A DNA stretch of 64,000 bases from Calliopsis andreniformis. Taxonomy: Eukaryota > Arthropoda > Insecta > Hymenoptera > Andrenidae. Below the pieces are notes generated by a model, which was given only the letters and a program-made list of their open reading frames with translations, made no database searches and had not been told where the DNA came from. The position numbers and the translations under genes are program-made. Positions 12,711 through 26,151 of the stretch are shown piece by piece (within the stretch, counting starts at the first letter, position 1; each line of letters begins with the position of its first letter). The DNA is taken from assembly GCF_051401765.1 (NCBI RefSeq), contig NW_027480467.1, forward strand, positions 1,612,001 to 1,676,000. The letters are read 5' to 3'.

Positions 12711-13341
12711 TAAATCCTCAATCCTCAATCCTCAATCCTCAATCCTCATTCTTCAATCCTCAATACCCAATCCTCAATCTTCAATCCTCAATCCTCAATC
12801 CTCAATTCTCAATCCTCAATCCTGAATCCTCAGACCTCAAACAGCACTACTCAACACTCAGTCCTCGTCCTCAATCCACAACCATCAATCCTCAATCCTC
12901 AACCTTCAATCGTCAATATTCAATCTTCAGTCCTCAACCCTCAATCCTCAATACTCAATCCTCAGTCCTCAGTGTTCAATCCTCAATACCCAATCCTCAA
13001 TCTTCAATCCTCAATCCTCAATCCTCAATCCCCAATCCTCAATCCTCAATCTTCAATCATCAATACTCAGTCTTCAATCCTCAACAATCAATATCCTATC
13101 CTAGATCCTCAATCCCCAATCCTCAATCGTTAATCCTCAATCTTCATACCTCAATCCCCAGTCCTCAATCCTCAATACTCAACCTTCAATCCTCAATCCA
13201 CAATACTCAATCCTCAATACTCAATCCTCAAACCTCAATCCTCAATCCTCAATACTCAATCATCAATCCTCAATATTCAACACACAACCATCTACCATCA
13301 ATTCTCAATACTCAACCATGAATTATCAATTCTCAATACTC

Positions 13342-13731
13342 AATGGAATATCCTGAATTCTCATGGTTCAATACTCAATCCACAATATTCAATAATCAAA
13401 TCTCAATCCGCAAACATCAATCCTCAACACTCTATCCTCAGCACTCAGTCCTCTCTCTTCAATCCTCCATCCCCAATCCTCTATCCCCAAGCGTCAAACC
13501 TCAATCCTCAATCCTCAACCGTCAATCCTCAGTCCTCAAACCTCAATTCCGAATCCTCAATCCTGAATGCTCAATCTTCATCCCTCAGTCCGCAAGTATC
13601 AATTGTCAATCCTCAATCCTCAATAGAATATCCTCAATTCACAGTTTTCAATACTGAATCCCCAATCTTCAATCTTCAAATCTCAATCCACAGACATCAA
13701 TTCTCATCACTCAACCCTCAACACTCAGTCC
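13342..13731. repeat. Island pair, alpha-2 then beta-2
   Basis: Copy of the 3736 pair with GAATCCCCAATC in beta-2. Core starts are again 280 bp apart. EcoRI site at 13355 in alpha-2. Confidence 0.85.
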
Positions 13732-14723
13732 TCAATCTTCAATCCTCAATCCTCAATCCTCAATCTTCAATCCTCCATACTCAATCTTCAATCCTCAATC
13801 CTCAATCATCAATCCTCAATCCTCAATCCTCAGTCATCAATCCTCAATCTTCAATACTCAATCCTCAATCATCAATCCTCAATCCTCAATCCTCAATCCT
13901 CATTCCTCAAACCTCAACCCTCAACCCTCAGTCCTCATCCTCAATTCTCAATTCTTAATCCTAAATCCTCAATCCTCAATCTTCAATCCTCATTCCTCAA
14001 TCCTCAATCCTCAGTCCTCTATCCACAATCATCAATCCTCAATCTTCAAAACTCATTCCTCAATCCTCAATCCTCAACCCTCAATGCTCTATCGTCAATC
14101 CTCAATCCTCAACCCTCAGCCCTCATCCTCAATCCTCTATCCTCAATCTTCAATCCTCAATCCATAATCCTCAATCCTCAATCCTCAATCCTCAATCATC
14201 AATACTTAATCTTCAATCCTCAATCCTCAATCCTCAACCCTCAGCCCTCATCCTCAATCCTCAATCCTCAATCTTCAATCCTCAATCCTCAATCCTCAAT
14301 CCTCAATCCTCAATCCTCAATCCTCAATCCTCAATCCTCAATCATCAATCCTCAATCCTCAATCCTCAATCTTCAGTCCTCAATACTCAATCTTCAATCC
14401 TCAATCCTCAATACTCAATCCTCAGTCCTCATTCTTCAATCCTCAATACCCAATCCTCAATCTTCAATCCTCAATCCTCAATCCTCAATTCTCAATCCTC
14501 AATCCTCAATCCTCTGATCTCAAACATCAATACTCAATCCTCAGTCCTCGTCCTCAATCCACAACCCTCAATCCACAATCCTCAATCTTCAATTCTCAAT
14601 CCTCAATCCTCAATCCTCAATCCTCAATCCTCAGTTCTCAACCCTCAATTCTGAATCCCCAACCCTGAATCCTCAATCTTCAGCCCTCAGTCCTCAACAA
14701 TCAGTTGTCAATCCACAATCCTC

Positions 14724-14834
14724 AATAGAATACCATCAATTCACAGTTTTCGATACTCAATACTCAATCTGCAATCTTCAAACCTCTATCCACAAACATC
14801 AATTCTCATCACTCAACCCTCAACACTCAGTCTT
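14724..14834. repeat. Island, beta-1
   Basis: Shares TTTTCGATAC with the truncated copy at 4463, suggesting that these two are sisters. Confidence 0.85.
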
Positions 14835-15464
14835 AAATCCTCAATCCTCAATCCTCAATCCTCAATCCTCATTCTTCAATCCTCAATACCCAATCCTCAA
14901 TCTTCAATCCTCAATCCTCAATCCTCAATTCTCAATCCTCAATCCTGAATCCTCAGACCTCAAATAGCAATACTCAACACTCAGTCCTCGTCCTCAATCC
15001 ACAACCATCAATCCTCAATCCTCAACCTTCAATCGTCAATATTCAATCTTCAGTCCTCAATCCTCAATCCTCAATACTCAATCCTCAATCCTCAGTGTTC
15101 AATCCTCAATACCCAATCCTCAATCTTCAATCCTCAATCCTCAATCCTCAATCCCCAATCCTCAATCCTCAATCTTCAATCATCAATACTCAATCTTCAA
15201 TCCTCAACAATCAATATCCAATCCTAGATCCTCAATCCCCAATCCTCAATCGTTAATCCTCAATCTTCATACCTCAATCCCCAGTCCTCAATCCTCAATA
15301 CTCAACCTTCAATCCTCAATCCACAATACTCAATCCTCAATACTCAATCTTCAATCCTCAATCCTCAATCCTCAATACTCAATCCTCAATCCTCAATATT
15401 CAACACACAACCATCTACCATCAATTCTCAATACTCAACCATGAATTATCAATTCTCAATACTC

Positions 15465-15575
15465 AATGGAATATCCTGAATTCTCATGGTTCAATACTCA
15501 ATCCACAATATTCATTAATCAAATCTCAATCCGCAAACATCAATCCTCAACACTCTATCCTCAGCACTCAGTCCT
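15465..15575. repeat. Island, alpha-2 without beta-2 partner
   Basis: AATGGAATATCC core with ATTCATTAATC instead of ATTCAATAATC. The usual beta-2 partner is replaced by the 615-bp unit. EcoRI site at 15478. Confidence 0.85.
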
Positions 15576-15694
15576 CTCTCTTCAATCCTCCATCCCCAAT
15601 CCTCTATCCCCAAGCGTCAAACCTCAATCCTCAATCCTCAGTCCTCAGTCCACAATCTTCAATCCTCAGTACTCAATCTCCAGTCCACAATCCT

Positions 15695-16309
15695 CAACAA
15701 TCAATCCTTAATCCTCAATCCTGAATCTTCAATCCTCCATCCTCAATACCCAAACCTCAATCTTCAATCCTCAATCCTCGATCCTCAGTCCTCAATTCTC
15801 AAACCTCAGTCCCAAATCCTCAACCCTCAGTCCTCGTCCTCAATCCTCAACCCTCAATCCTCAATCCTCAAGTTTCAATCATCAATACTCAATCTTCAAT
15901 CCTCAATCTTCAATCCTCAATCACCAATCCTCAATCTTCAATCATCAATACTCAATCTTCAATCCTCAATAATCAATCTCCAATCCTAGATCCTCAATCC
16001 CCAATCCTCAATCGTTAATCCTCAACCTTCAATCCTCAATCGTCAATTCTCAATCCTCAATCCTCAATATTCAACACACAATCCTCAACCATCAATTATC
16101 AATACTCAACCATCAATACTCAATTCTCAATACTCAATAGAATATCATGAACTCTCATGGGTCAATACTCAATCCACAATACTCAATAATCAAATCTCAA
16201 TCCTCAAACATCAATCCTCAACACTCTATCCTCAACACTCGGTCCTCTCTCTTCAATCCTCCATCCTCAATCCTCAATCCTCATGCGTCAATCTCCAATC
16301 CTCAATCCT
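15695..16309. repeat. 615-bp higher-order unit, copy 1
   Basis: Runs from the marker CAACAATCAATCCTTAATCC to its next occurrence at 16310, exactly 615 bp. This equals 87 heptamers plus one hexamer, consistent with the TCGTCC slip it contains. It includes an alpha-3 island (GAATATCATGAACTC). Confidence 0.88.
16136..16246. repeat. Island, alpha-3
   Basis: AATATCATGAACTCTCATGG core, so the EcoRI site is lost. ATGGGTCAATAC and CTCGGTCC are private variants. It lies inside the 615-bp unit. Confidence 0.85.
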
Positions 16310-17120
16310 CAACAATCAATCCTTAATCCTCAATCCTGAATCTTCAATCCTCCATCCTCAATACCCAAACCTCAATCTTCAATTCTCAATCCTCGATCCT
16401 CAGTCCTCAACTCTCAACCCTCAGTCCCCAATCCTCAACCCTCAGTCCTCGTCCTCAATCCTCAACCCTCAATCCTCAATCTTCAATTTTCAATCATCAA
16501 TACTCAATCTTCAATCCTAAATCCTCAATCCTCAATCCTCAATCCTCAAACTTCCATCATCAATACTCAATCTTCAATCCTCAACAATCAATATCCAATC
16601 CTAGATCCTCAATCCCCAATCCTCAATCGTTAATCCTCAATCTTCATACCTCAATCCCCAGTCCTCGATCCTCAATACTCAACCTTCAATCCTCAATCCA
16701 CAATACTCAATCCTCAATACTCAATCTTCAATCCTCAATCCTCAATTCTCAATCCTCAATACTCAATCCTCAATTCTCATAACTCAACACTCAACACTCA
16801 GTCCTCAATCCTCAATCCTCAATCCTCAATTCTCTATCTTCAATCCTCAATGCTCAATCTTCAACCCTCAATCCTCAATCCTCAATCCTCAATCTTCATT
16901 CTTCAAACCTCAACACCCAATCCTCAATCTTCAATCCTCAATCCTCAATCCTCAATTCTCAATCCTCAATCCTCAACCCTCAGACCTCAAACATCAATAA
17001 TCAACCCTCAGTCCTCGTCCTCAATCCACAACACTCAATGCTCGATCCACAATCTTCAATCATCAATATTCAATCTTCAATACGCAATCCTCAATCCTCA
17101 ATACTCTATCCTCTATCCTC

Positions 17121-18950
17121 AGTGTTCAATCCCCAATACCCAATCCTCAATCATCAATCCTCAATCCTCAATCCTCAGTCCCCAATCCTCAATCCTCAAT
17201 CCTCAGTCCTCAAACCTCAATCCTCAATCCTCAATACACAATCTTCAATCCTCAATCCTCGGTCCTCAATCCTCAATCGTCAATCTCCAATCCTGAATAC
17301 TCAATCTTCAATCCTCAATCCCCAATCCTCAATCCTCATTTCTCAATCCTCACTCTTCATTCCTCAATACCCAATCCTCAATCTTCAATCCTCAATCCTG
17401 AATCCTCAATTCTCAACCCTCAATCCTCAGTCCTCAGTCCTCAAACCTCAATCCTCAGACCTCAGCCCTCATCATCAATCCTCAATCCTCAATCCTCAAT
17501 CCTCAATCTTCAATCCCCAATACTCAATATTCAATCCTCAATCCTCAATCCTCAATCTTTAATCCTCAATCCTCAATCCTCAATCATCATTATTAAATCC
17601 TCAATACCCAATCCTCAATCTTCAATCCTGAATCCTCAGTCCTAAATTCTCTATCCTCAATCCTCAGTCCTCAGTCCTCAAACCTCAATCCTCAACCCTC
17701 AGCCCTCATCCTCAATCCTCAATCCTCAATCCTTAATCCTCAATCTTCAATCCTCAATACTCAATCTTCAATAATCAATAATCAATTCTCAATCCACAAT
17801 ACTCAATCCTCAATCGTCAATCCTCAATCCCCAATCCTCAATCCTCAATCCCCAATGTTCAATGCGCAATACCCAATCCTCTATCTTCAATCCTCGACCC
17901 TCAAACCTCAATCCTCGATCCTCAATCTTCAATCCTCAATACTCATTCTTCAATCCTCCATTCTCAATCCTCAATCCTCAATCCTCAATCCTCAATCGTC
18001 AGGCTTCAATCCTCAATACTCAATCTTCAATCCTCAACCCTCAATCCTCATTCCTCAATCCTCATTCTTCAATCCTCAATACCCAATCCTCAATCGTCAA
18101 TCCTCAATCCTCAATCCTCAACTCTCAATCCTCAATCCTAAGTCCTCAGTCCTCAGACCTCAATCCTCAACCCTCAGCCCTCATCCTCAATCCTCAATCC
18201 TCAATCTTCAATCCTCAATCCATAATCCTCAATCCTCAATCCTCAATCCTCAATCATCAATACTTAATCTTCAATCCTCAATCCTCAATCCTCAACCCTC
18301 AGCCCTCATCGTCAATCCTCAATCCTCAATCTTCAATCCTCAATCCTCAATCCTCAATCCTCAATCCTCAATCCTCAATCCTCAACGCTCAATCCTCAAT
18401 CCTCGGTCCTCAAACCTCAATCCTGAATCCTCAATCCTGAATCCTCAATCTTCAGACCTCAGTCCTCATGAATCAGTTGTCAATTCTCAATCCTCAATAG
18501 AATATCATCAATTCACTGTGCTCAATACCCAATACTCAATCTGCAATCTCCAAATCTCTATCCACAAACATCAATTCTCATCACTCAAACCTCAACACTC
18601 AGTCCCCAATCCTCAATCTTCAATCCTCAATCATCAATCCTCAATCCTCAATCCTCAATCTTCAATCCTCAATACTCAATCTTCAATCCTCAATCCTCAA
18701 TACTCAATCCTCAGTCCTCATTCTTCAATCCTCAATACCCAATCCTCAATCTTCAATCCTCAATCCTCAATCCTCAATTCTCAATCGTCAATCCTCAATC
18801 CTCTGATCTCAAACATCAATACTCAATCCTCAGTCCTCGTCCTCAATCCACAACCCTCAATCCACAATCCTCAATCATCAATTCTCAATCCTCAATCCTC
18901 AATCCTCAATCCTCAATCCTCAGTTCTCAACCCTCAATTCTGAATCCCCA
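17121..18950. repeat. HOR family II core, copy 1
   Basis: Starts at AGTGTTCAATCCCCAATACC and includes TCATTATTAA at 17587 and the marker ATGTTCAATGCGCAATACCC at 17855. The second copy is offset 6015-6022 (23136, 23609, 23877), and the third a further 27096 (50705, 50973). Confidence 0.82.
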
Positions 18951-19123
18951 ACCCTGAATCCTCAATCTTCAGCCCTCAGTCCTCAACAGTCAGTTGTCAA
19001 TCCACAATCCACAATAGAATACCATCAATTCACAGTTTTCAATACTCAATACTCAATCTGCAATCTTCAAACCTCTATCCACAAACATCAATTCTCATCA
19101 CTCAACCCTCAACACTCAGTCTT
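18496..19123. repeat. Island pair, beta-3 then beta-1
   Basis: Beta-3 (18496-18606) has CAATTCACTGTGCTC and follows TCATGAATCAGTTGTC. Beta-1 (19013-19123) follows about 517 bp later and has the private variant ACAGTCAGTTG in its leader. Confidence 0.85.
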
Positions 19124-19857
19124 AAATCCTCAATCCTCAATCCTCAATCCTCAATCCTCATTCTTCAATCCTCAATACCCAATCCTCAATCTTCAATCCT
19201 CAATCCTCAATCCTCAATTCTCAATCCTCAATCCTGAATCCTCAGACCTCAAACAGCACTACTCAACACTCAGTCCTCGTCCTCAATCCACAACCATCAA
19301 TCCTCAATCCTCAACCTTCAATCGTCAATATTCAATCTTCAGTCCTCAATCCTCAATCCTCAATACTCAATCCTCAATCCTCAGTGTTCAATCCTCAATA
19401 CCCAATCCTCAATCTTCAATCCTCAATCCTCAATCCTCAATCCCCAATCCTCAATCCTCAATCCTCAATCCTGAATCCTCAATTCTCAACCCTCAATCCT
19501 CAACCCTCAATCCTCATTCCTCAATCCTCATTCTTCAATCCTCAATACCCAATCCTCAATCGTCAATCCTCAATCCTCAATCCTCAATCTTCAATCCTCA
19601 ATCCATAATCCTCAATCCTCAATCCTCAATCCTCAATCATCAATACTTAATCTTCAATCCTCAATCCTCAATCCTCAACCCTCAGCCCTCATCGTCAATC
19701 CTCAATCCTCAATCTTCAATCCTCAATCCTCAATCCTCAATCCTCAACGCTCAATCCTCAATCCTCGGTCCTCAAACCTCAACCCTGAATCCTCAATCCT
19801 GAATCCTCAATCTTCAGACCTCAGTCCTCATGAATCAGTTGTCAATTCTCAATCCTC

Positions 19858-20485
19858 AATAGAATATCATCAATTCACTGTGCTCAATACCCAATACTCA
19901 ATCTGCAATCTCCAAATCTCTATCCACAAACATCAATTCTCATCACTCAAACCTCAACACTCAGTCCCCAATCCTCAATCTTCAATCCTCAATCATCAAT
20001 CCTCAATCCTCAATCCTCAATCTTCAATCCTCAATACTCAATCTTCAATCCTCAATCCTCAATACTCAATCCTCAGTCCTCATTCTTCAATCCTCAATAC
20101 CCAATCCTCAATCTTCAATCCTCAATCCTCAATCCTCAATTCTCAATCCTCAATCCTCAATCCTCTGATCTCAAACATCAATACTCAATCCTCAGTCCTC
20201 GTCCTCAATCCACAACCCTCAATCCACAATCCTCAATCTTCAATTCTCAATCCTCAATCCTCAATCCTCAATCCTCAATCCTCAGTTCTCAACCCTCAAT
20301 TCTGAATCCCCAACCCTGAATCCTCAATCTTCAGCCCTCAGTCCTCAACAATCAGTTGTCAATCCACAATCCTCAATAGAATACCATCAATTCACAGTTT
20401 TCAATACTCAATACTCAATCTGCAATCTTCAAACCTCTATCCACAAACATCAATTCTCATCACTCAAACCTCAACACTCAGTCTT
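19858..20485. repeat. Island pair, beta-3 then beta-1 (tandem copy)
   Basis: Duplicate of the preceding pair at an offset of 1362, with identical internal spacing. Its beta-1 member has CACTCAAACCTC, a beta-3-like variant, suggesting local sequence exchange. Confidence 0.85.
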
Positions 20486-21115
20486 AAATCCTCAATCCTC
20501 ATTCCTCAATCCTCAATCCTTATTCTTCAATCCTCAATACCCAATCCTCAATCTTCAATCCTCAATCCTCAATCCTCAATTCTCAATCCTCAATCCTGAA
20601 TCCTCAGACCTCAAACAGCACTACTCAACACTCAGTCCTCGTCCTCAATCCACAACCATCAATCCTCAATCCTCAACCTTCAATCGCCAATATTCAATCT
20701 TCAGTCCTCAATCCTCAATCCTCAATACTCAATCCTCAATCCTCAGTGTTCAATCCTCAATACCCAATCCTCAATCTTCAATCCTCAATCCTCAATCCTC
20801 AATCCCCAATCCTCAATCCTCAATCTTCAATCATCAATACTCAATCTTCAATCCTCCACAATCAATATCCTATCCTAGATCCTCAATCCCCAATCCTCAA
20901 TCGTTAATCCTCAATCTTCATACCTCAATCCCCAGTCCTCAATCCTCAATACTCAACCTTCAATCCTCAATCCACAATACTCAATCCTCAATACTCAATC
21001 TTCAAACCTCAATCCTCAATCCTCAATACTCAATCCTCAATCCTCAATATTCAACACACAACCATCTACCATCAATTCTCAATACTCAACCATGAATTAT
21101 CAATTCTCAATACTC

Positions 21116-21506
21116 AATGGAATATCCTGAATTCTCATGGTTCAATACTCAATCCACAATATTCAATAATCAAATCTCAATCCGCAAACATCAATCCTCA
21201 ACACTCTATCCTCAGCACTCAGTCCTCTCTCTTCAATCCTCCATCCCCAATCCTCTATCCCCAAGCGTCAAACCTCAATCCTCAATCCTCAACCGTCAAT
21301 CCTCAGTCCTCAAACCTCAATTCCGAATCCTCAATCCTGAATGCTCAATCTTCATCCCTCAGTCCGCAAGTATCAATTGTCAATCCTCAATCCTCAATAG
21401 AATATCCTGAATTCACAGTTTTCAATACTGAATCCCCAATCTTCAATCTTCAAATCTCAATCCACAGACATCAATTCTCATCACTCAACCCTCAACACTC
21501 AGTCCT
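21116..21506. repeat. Island pair, alpha-2 then beta-2
   Basis: Pair with 280-bp spacing. Uniquely among the beta-2 copies, this one reads CCTGAATTCACAG, putting an alpha-like EcoRI site (21409) in a beta island. Confidence 0.85.
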
Positions 21507-22220
21507 CAATCTTCAATCCTCAATCCTAAATCCTCAATCCTCAATCTTCAATCCTCATTCCTCAATCCTCAATCCTCAGTCCTCTATCCACAATCATCAA
21601 TCCTCAATCTTCAATACTCATTCCTCAATCCTCAATCCTCAACCCTCAATACTCTATCGTCAATCCTCAATCCTCACTCCTCAATCCTCAATCCTCAACC
21701 CTCAGCCTTCATCCTCAATCCTCAATCCTGAATCCCCAATCCTCAACGTTCAATCCTCAATCCTCAATACACAATACTCAATCCTCAATCCTCAATGTTC
21801 AATCCGCAATACCCAATCCTCAATCATCAATCCTCAATCCTCAATCCTCAATCCTCAATCCTCAATCCTCAATCCTCAATCCTCGGTCCTCAAACCTCAA
21901 TCCTCAATACTCAATCTTCAATCATCAATACTCAATCTTCAATCCTCAATACTCAATCCTCAATCCTCAATCCTCATTCCTCAATCTTCAATCCTCAATA
22001 ATCAATCTCCAATCCTAGATCCTCAATCCCCAATCCTCAATCCTCAATCCTCAATCTTCAATCCTCAATCCCCAGTCCTCAATTCTCAATCCTCAATACT
22101 CAATCTTCAATCCTCAGTCCTCAATCCTCAATACTCAATCCTCAATCCTCAATATTCAACACACAACCCTCAACCATCAATTCTCAATACTCAACCATCA
22201 TTCCTCAAGTCTCAATACTC

Positions 22221-22673
22221 AATGGAATATCCTGAATTCTCATGTTTCAATAGTCAATCCACAATATTCTATAATCAAATCTCAATCCTCAATCCTCAAT
22301 CCTCAATCCTGAACCTTCAATCCTCAATACTCAAACTTCAATCCTCAATCCTCAATCCTCAATCCCCAGTCCTCAATCTTCAATCCTCAATGCTCAATAA
22401 TCAATCCTCAATCCTCAGTCCTCAACCCTCGATCTTCAGCCCTCAACCCCAATCCTCAATCCTCAATCCTCAATCCTCAATCCTCGAACCTCAATATTCT
22501 ACACACAACCCTCAAACATCAATCCTCAATACTCAACTATCAATCCTCAGTTTTCAATACGCAATAGAATATCCTGAATTCTCAGGATTCTATACTCAAT
22601 ACACAATACTCAATCATCAAATCTCAATCCTCAATCATCAATCCTCAACACTCAATCCTCAAACATCTGTCCT
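22221..22673. repeat. Island pair, truncated alpha-4 then gamma-1
   Basis: Alpha-4 (22221-22287) has CTCATGTTTCAATAG and ATTCTATAATC and stops before the CAAACATC part. Gamma-1 (22563-22673) has CTCAGGATTCTATAC and CAAACATCTGTCC and follows ATATTCTACACACAACCC. EcoRI sites at 22234 and 22576. Confidence 0.85.
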
Positions 22674-24517
22674 CATTCTTCAATCCTCAATCCTCAATCC
22701 TCAATCCACTAACGTCAATCCTCTATCCTCAATCCTCAGTCCTCAGTCTTCAATCCTCAATACTCAATCTCCAATCCTCAGTCCTCAATCCTCAATCATC
22801 AATCTTCAATCCTCAATCCTCAATCCTTGATCCTCGATCCTCAGTCCTCAATCTTCAATCCCCAGTCATCAATCTTCAATCCTCAATGCTCAAACCTCAA
22901 TCCTCAATCCTCGGTCCTCAATCCTCAATCCTGAATCTTCAATCCTCAATCCCCAATTCTCAATCTTCAATCCTCAATCCTCAATCCTCAATCCTCAATT
23001 CTCAATACTCAAACCTCAGTCCCCGTCCTGAATCCTCATCCCTCAATCCTCAATCCTCAATCCTCAATCCTCAATCATCAATATTCAATCTTCAATCCGC
23101 AATCCTCAATCCTCAATACTCAATCCTCTATCCTCAGTGTTCAATCCCCAATACCCAATCCTCAATCATCAATCCTCAATCCTCAATCCTCAGTCCCCAA
23201 TCCTCAATCCTCAATCCTCAGTCCTCAAACCTCAATCTTCATTCCTCAATACACAATCTTCAATCCTCAATCCTCAATCCTCGGTCCTCAATACTCAATC
23301 GTCAATCTCCAATCCTGAATACTCAATCTTCAATCCTCAATCCCCAATCCTCAATCCTCATTTCTCAATCCTCACTCTTCATTCCTCAATACCCAATCCT
23401 CAATCTTCAATCCTCAATCCTGAATCCTCAATTCTCAACCCTCAATCCTCAGTCCTCAGTCCTCAAACCTCAATCCTCAGACCTCAGCCCTCATCATCAA
23501 TCCTCAATCCTCAATCCTCAATCCTCAATCTTCAATCCCCAATACTCAATATTCAATCCTCAATCCTCAATCCTCAATCTTTAATCCTCAATCCTCAATC
23601 CTCAATCATCATTATTAAGTCCTCAATACCCAATCCTCAATCTTCAATCCTGAATCCTCAATCCTAAATTGTCTATCCTCAATCCTCAGTCCTCAGTCCT
23701 CAAACCTCAATCCTCAACCCTCAGCCCTCATCCTCAATCCTCAATCCTCAACCCTTAATCCTCAATCTTCAATCCTCAATACTCAATCTTCAATAATCAA
23801 TAATCAATTCTCAATCCACAATACTCAATCCTCAATCGTCAATCCTCAATCCCCAATCCGCAATCCTCAATCCCCAATGTTCAATGCGCAATACCTAATC
23901 CTCTATCTTCAATCCTCGACCCTCAACCCTCAATCCTCGATCCTCAATCTTCAATCCTCAATACTCATTCTTCAATCCTCCATTCTCAATCCTCAATCCT
24001 CAATCCTCAGTCCTCAATCGTCAGGCTTCAATCCTCAATACTCAATCTTCAATCCTCAACCCTCAATCCTCATTCCTCAATCCTCATTCTTCAATCCTCA
24101 ATACCCAATCCTCAATCGTCAATCCTCAATCCTCAATCCTCAACTCTCAATCCTCAATCCTAAGTCCTCAGTCCTCAGACCTCAATCCTCAACCCTCAGC
24201 CCTCATCCTCAATCCTCAATCCTCAATCTTCAATCCTCAATCCATAATCCTCAATCCTCAATCCTCAATCCTCAATCATCAATACTTAATCTTCAATCCT
24301 CAATCCTCAATCCTCAACCCTCAGCCCTCATCGTCAATCCTCAATCCTCAATCTTCAATCCTCAATCCTCAATCCTCAATCCTCAATCCTCAATCCTCAA
24401 TCCTCAACCCTCAATCCTCAATCCTCGGTCCTCAAACCTCAATCCTGAATCCTCAATCCTGAATCCTCAATCTTCAGACCTCAGTCCTCATGAATCAGTT
24501 GTCAATTCTCAATCCTC

Positions 24518-25145
24518 AATAGAATATCATCAATTCACTGTGCTCAATACCCAATACTCAATCTGCAATCTCCAAATCTCTATCCACAAACATCAATTCT
24601 CATCACTCAAACCTCAATACTCAGTCCCCAATCCTCAATCTTCAATCCTCAATCATCAATCCTCAATCCTCAATCCTCAATCTTCAATCCTCAATACTCA
24701 ATCTTCAATCCTCAATCCTCAATACTCAATCCTCAGTCCTCATTCTTCAATCCTCAATACCCAATCCTCAATCTTCAATCCTCAATCCTCAATCCTCAAT
24801 TCTCAATCCTCAATCCTCAATCCTCTGATCTCAAACATCAATACTCAATCCTCAGTCCTCGACCTCAATCCACAACCCTCAATCCACAATCCTCAATCTT
24901 CAATTCTCAATCCTCAATCCTCAATCCTCAATCCTCAATCCTCAGTTCTCAACCCTCAATTCTGAATCCCCAACCCTGAATCCTCAATCTTCAGCCCTCA
25001 GTCCTCAACAATCAGTTGTCAATCCACAATCCTCAATAGAATACCATCAATTCACAGTTTTCAATACTCAATACTCAATCTGCAATCTTCAAACCTCTAT
25101 CCACAAACATCAATTCTCATCACTCAACCCTCAACACTCAGTCTT
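24518..25145. repeat. Island pair, beta-3 then beta-1
   Basis: Single copy of the pair that is duplicated at 18496-20485. Beta-3 has CTCAATACTCAGTCC in place of CTCAACACTCAGTCC. Confidence 0.85.
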
Positions 25146-25761
25146 AAATCCTCAATCCTCAATCCTCAATCCTCAATCCTCATTCTTCAATCCTCAATAC
25201 CCAATCCTCAATCTTCAATCCTCAATCCTCAATCCTCAATTCTCAATCCTCAATCCTGAATCCTCACACCTCAAACAGCACTACTCAACACTCAGTCCTC
25301 GTCCTCAATCCACAACCATCAATCCTCAATCCTCAACCTTCAATCGTCAATATTCAATCTTCAGTCCTCAATCCTCAATCCTCAATCCTCAATACTCAAT
25401 CCTCAATCCTCAGTGTTCAATACTCAATACCCAATCCTCAATCTTCAATCCTCAATCCTCAATCCTCAATCCCCAATCCTCAATCCTCAATCTTCAATCA
25501 TCAATACTCAATCTTCAATCCTCCACAATCAATATCCTATCCTAGATCCTCAATCCCCAATCCTCAATCGTTAATCCTCAATCTTCATACCTCAATCCCC
25601 AGTCCTCAATCCTCAATACTCAACCTTCAATCCTCAATCCACAATACTCAATCCTCAATACTCAATCTTCAAACCTCAATCCTCAATCCTCAATATTCAA
25701 CACACAACCATCTACCATCAATTCTCAATACTCAACCATGAATTGTCAATTCTCAATACTC

Positions 25762-26151
25762 AATGGAATATCCTGAATTCTCATGGTTCAATACTCAATC
25801 CACAATATTCAATAATCAAATCTCAATCCGCAAACATCAATCCTCAACACTCTATCCTCAGCACTCAGTCCTCTCTCTTCAATCCTCCATCCCCAATCCT
25901 CTATCCCCAAGCGTCAAACCTCAATCCTCAATCCTCAACCGTCAATCCTCAGTCCTCAAACCTCAATTCCGAATCCTCAATCCTGAATGCTCAATCTTCA
26001 TCCCTCAGTCCGCAAGTATCAATTGTCAATCCTCAATCCTCAATAGAATATCCTCAATTCACAGTTTTCAATACTGAATCCCCAATCTTCAATCTTCAAA
26101 TCTCAATCCACAGACATCAATTCTCATCACTCAACCCTCAACACTCAGTCC
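25762..26151. repeat. Island pair, alpha-2 then beta-2
   Basis: Pair with 280-bp spacing. The leader reads CCATGAATTGTC where the other copies have CCATGAATTATC. EcoRI site at 25775. Confidence 0.85.

Larger units (their letters stand above)
12506..13866. repeat. HOR family I, block b, copy 2
   Basis: Copy of 2900-4260 (offset 9606) and partner of about 14510-15630 (offset 2123, alpha-2 at 13342/15465). It continues into a spacer with CATTCCTCAAACC and AATTCTTAATCC that is also found near 26280, 27100 and 53460. Confidence 0.8.
14510..15630. repeat. HOR family I, block b, copy 3 (truncated)
   Basis: Repeats block b copy 2 at an offset of 2123 but stops after the alpha-2 island. The beta-2 island is missing, and the sequence switches at about 15630 to the lead-in of the 615-bp unit. 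Confidence 0.75.
18221..20960. repeat. Tandem duplication of the beta-3/beta-1 segment, period 1362-1383
   Basis: Two copies in tandem. Anchors are CATAATCC at 18221/19604, CAACGC at 18383/19745, CACTGTG at 18514/19876 and ACCATCAATT at 19021/20383. The other two family II units (24.5 kb, 51.6 kb) have the segment only once, so this is a local expansion. Confidence 0.85.
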
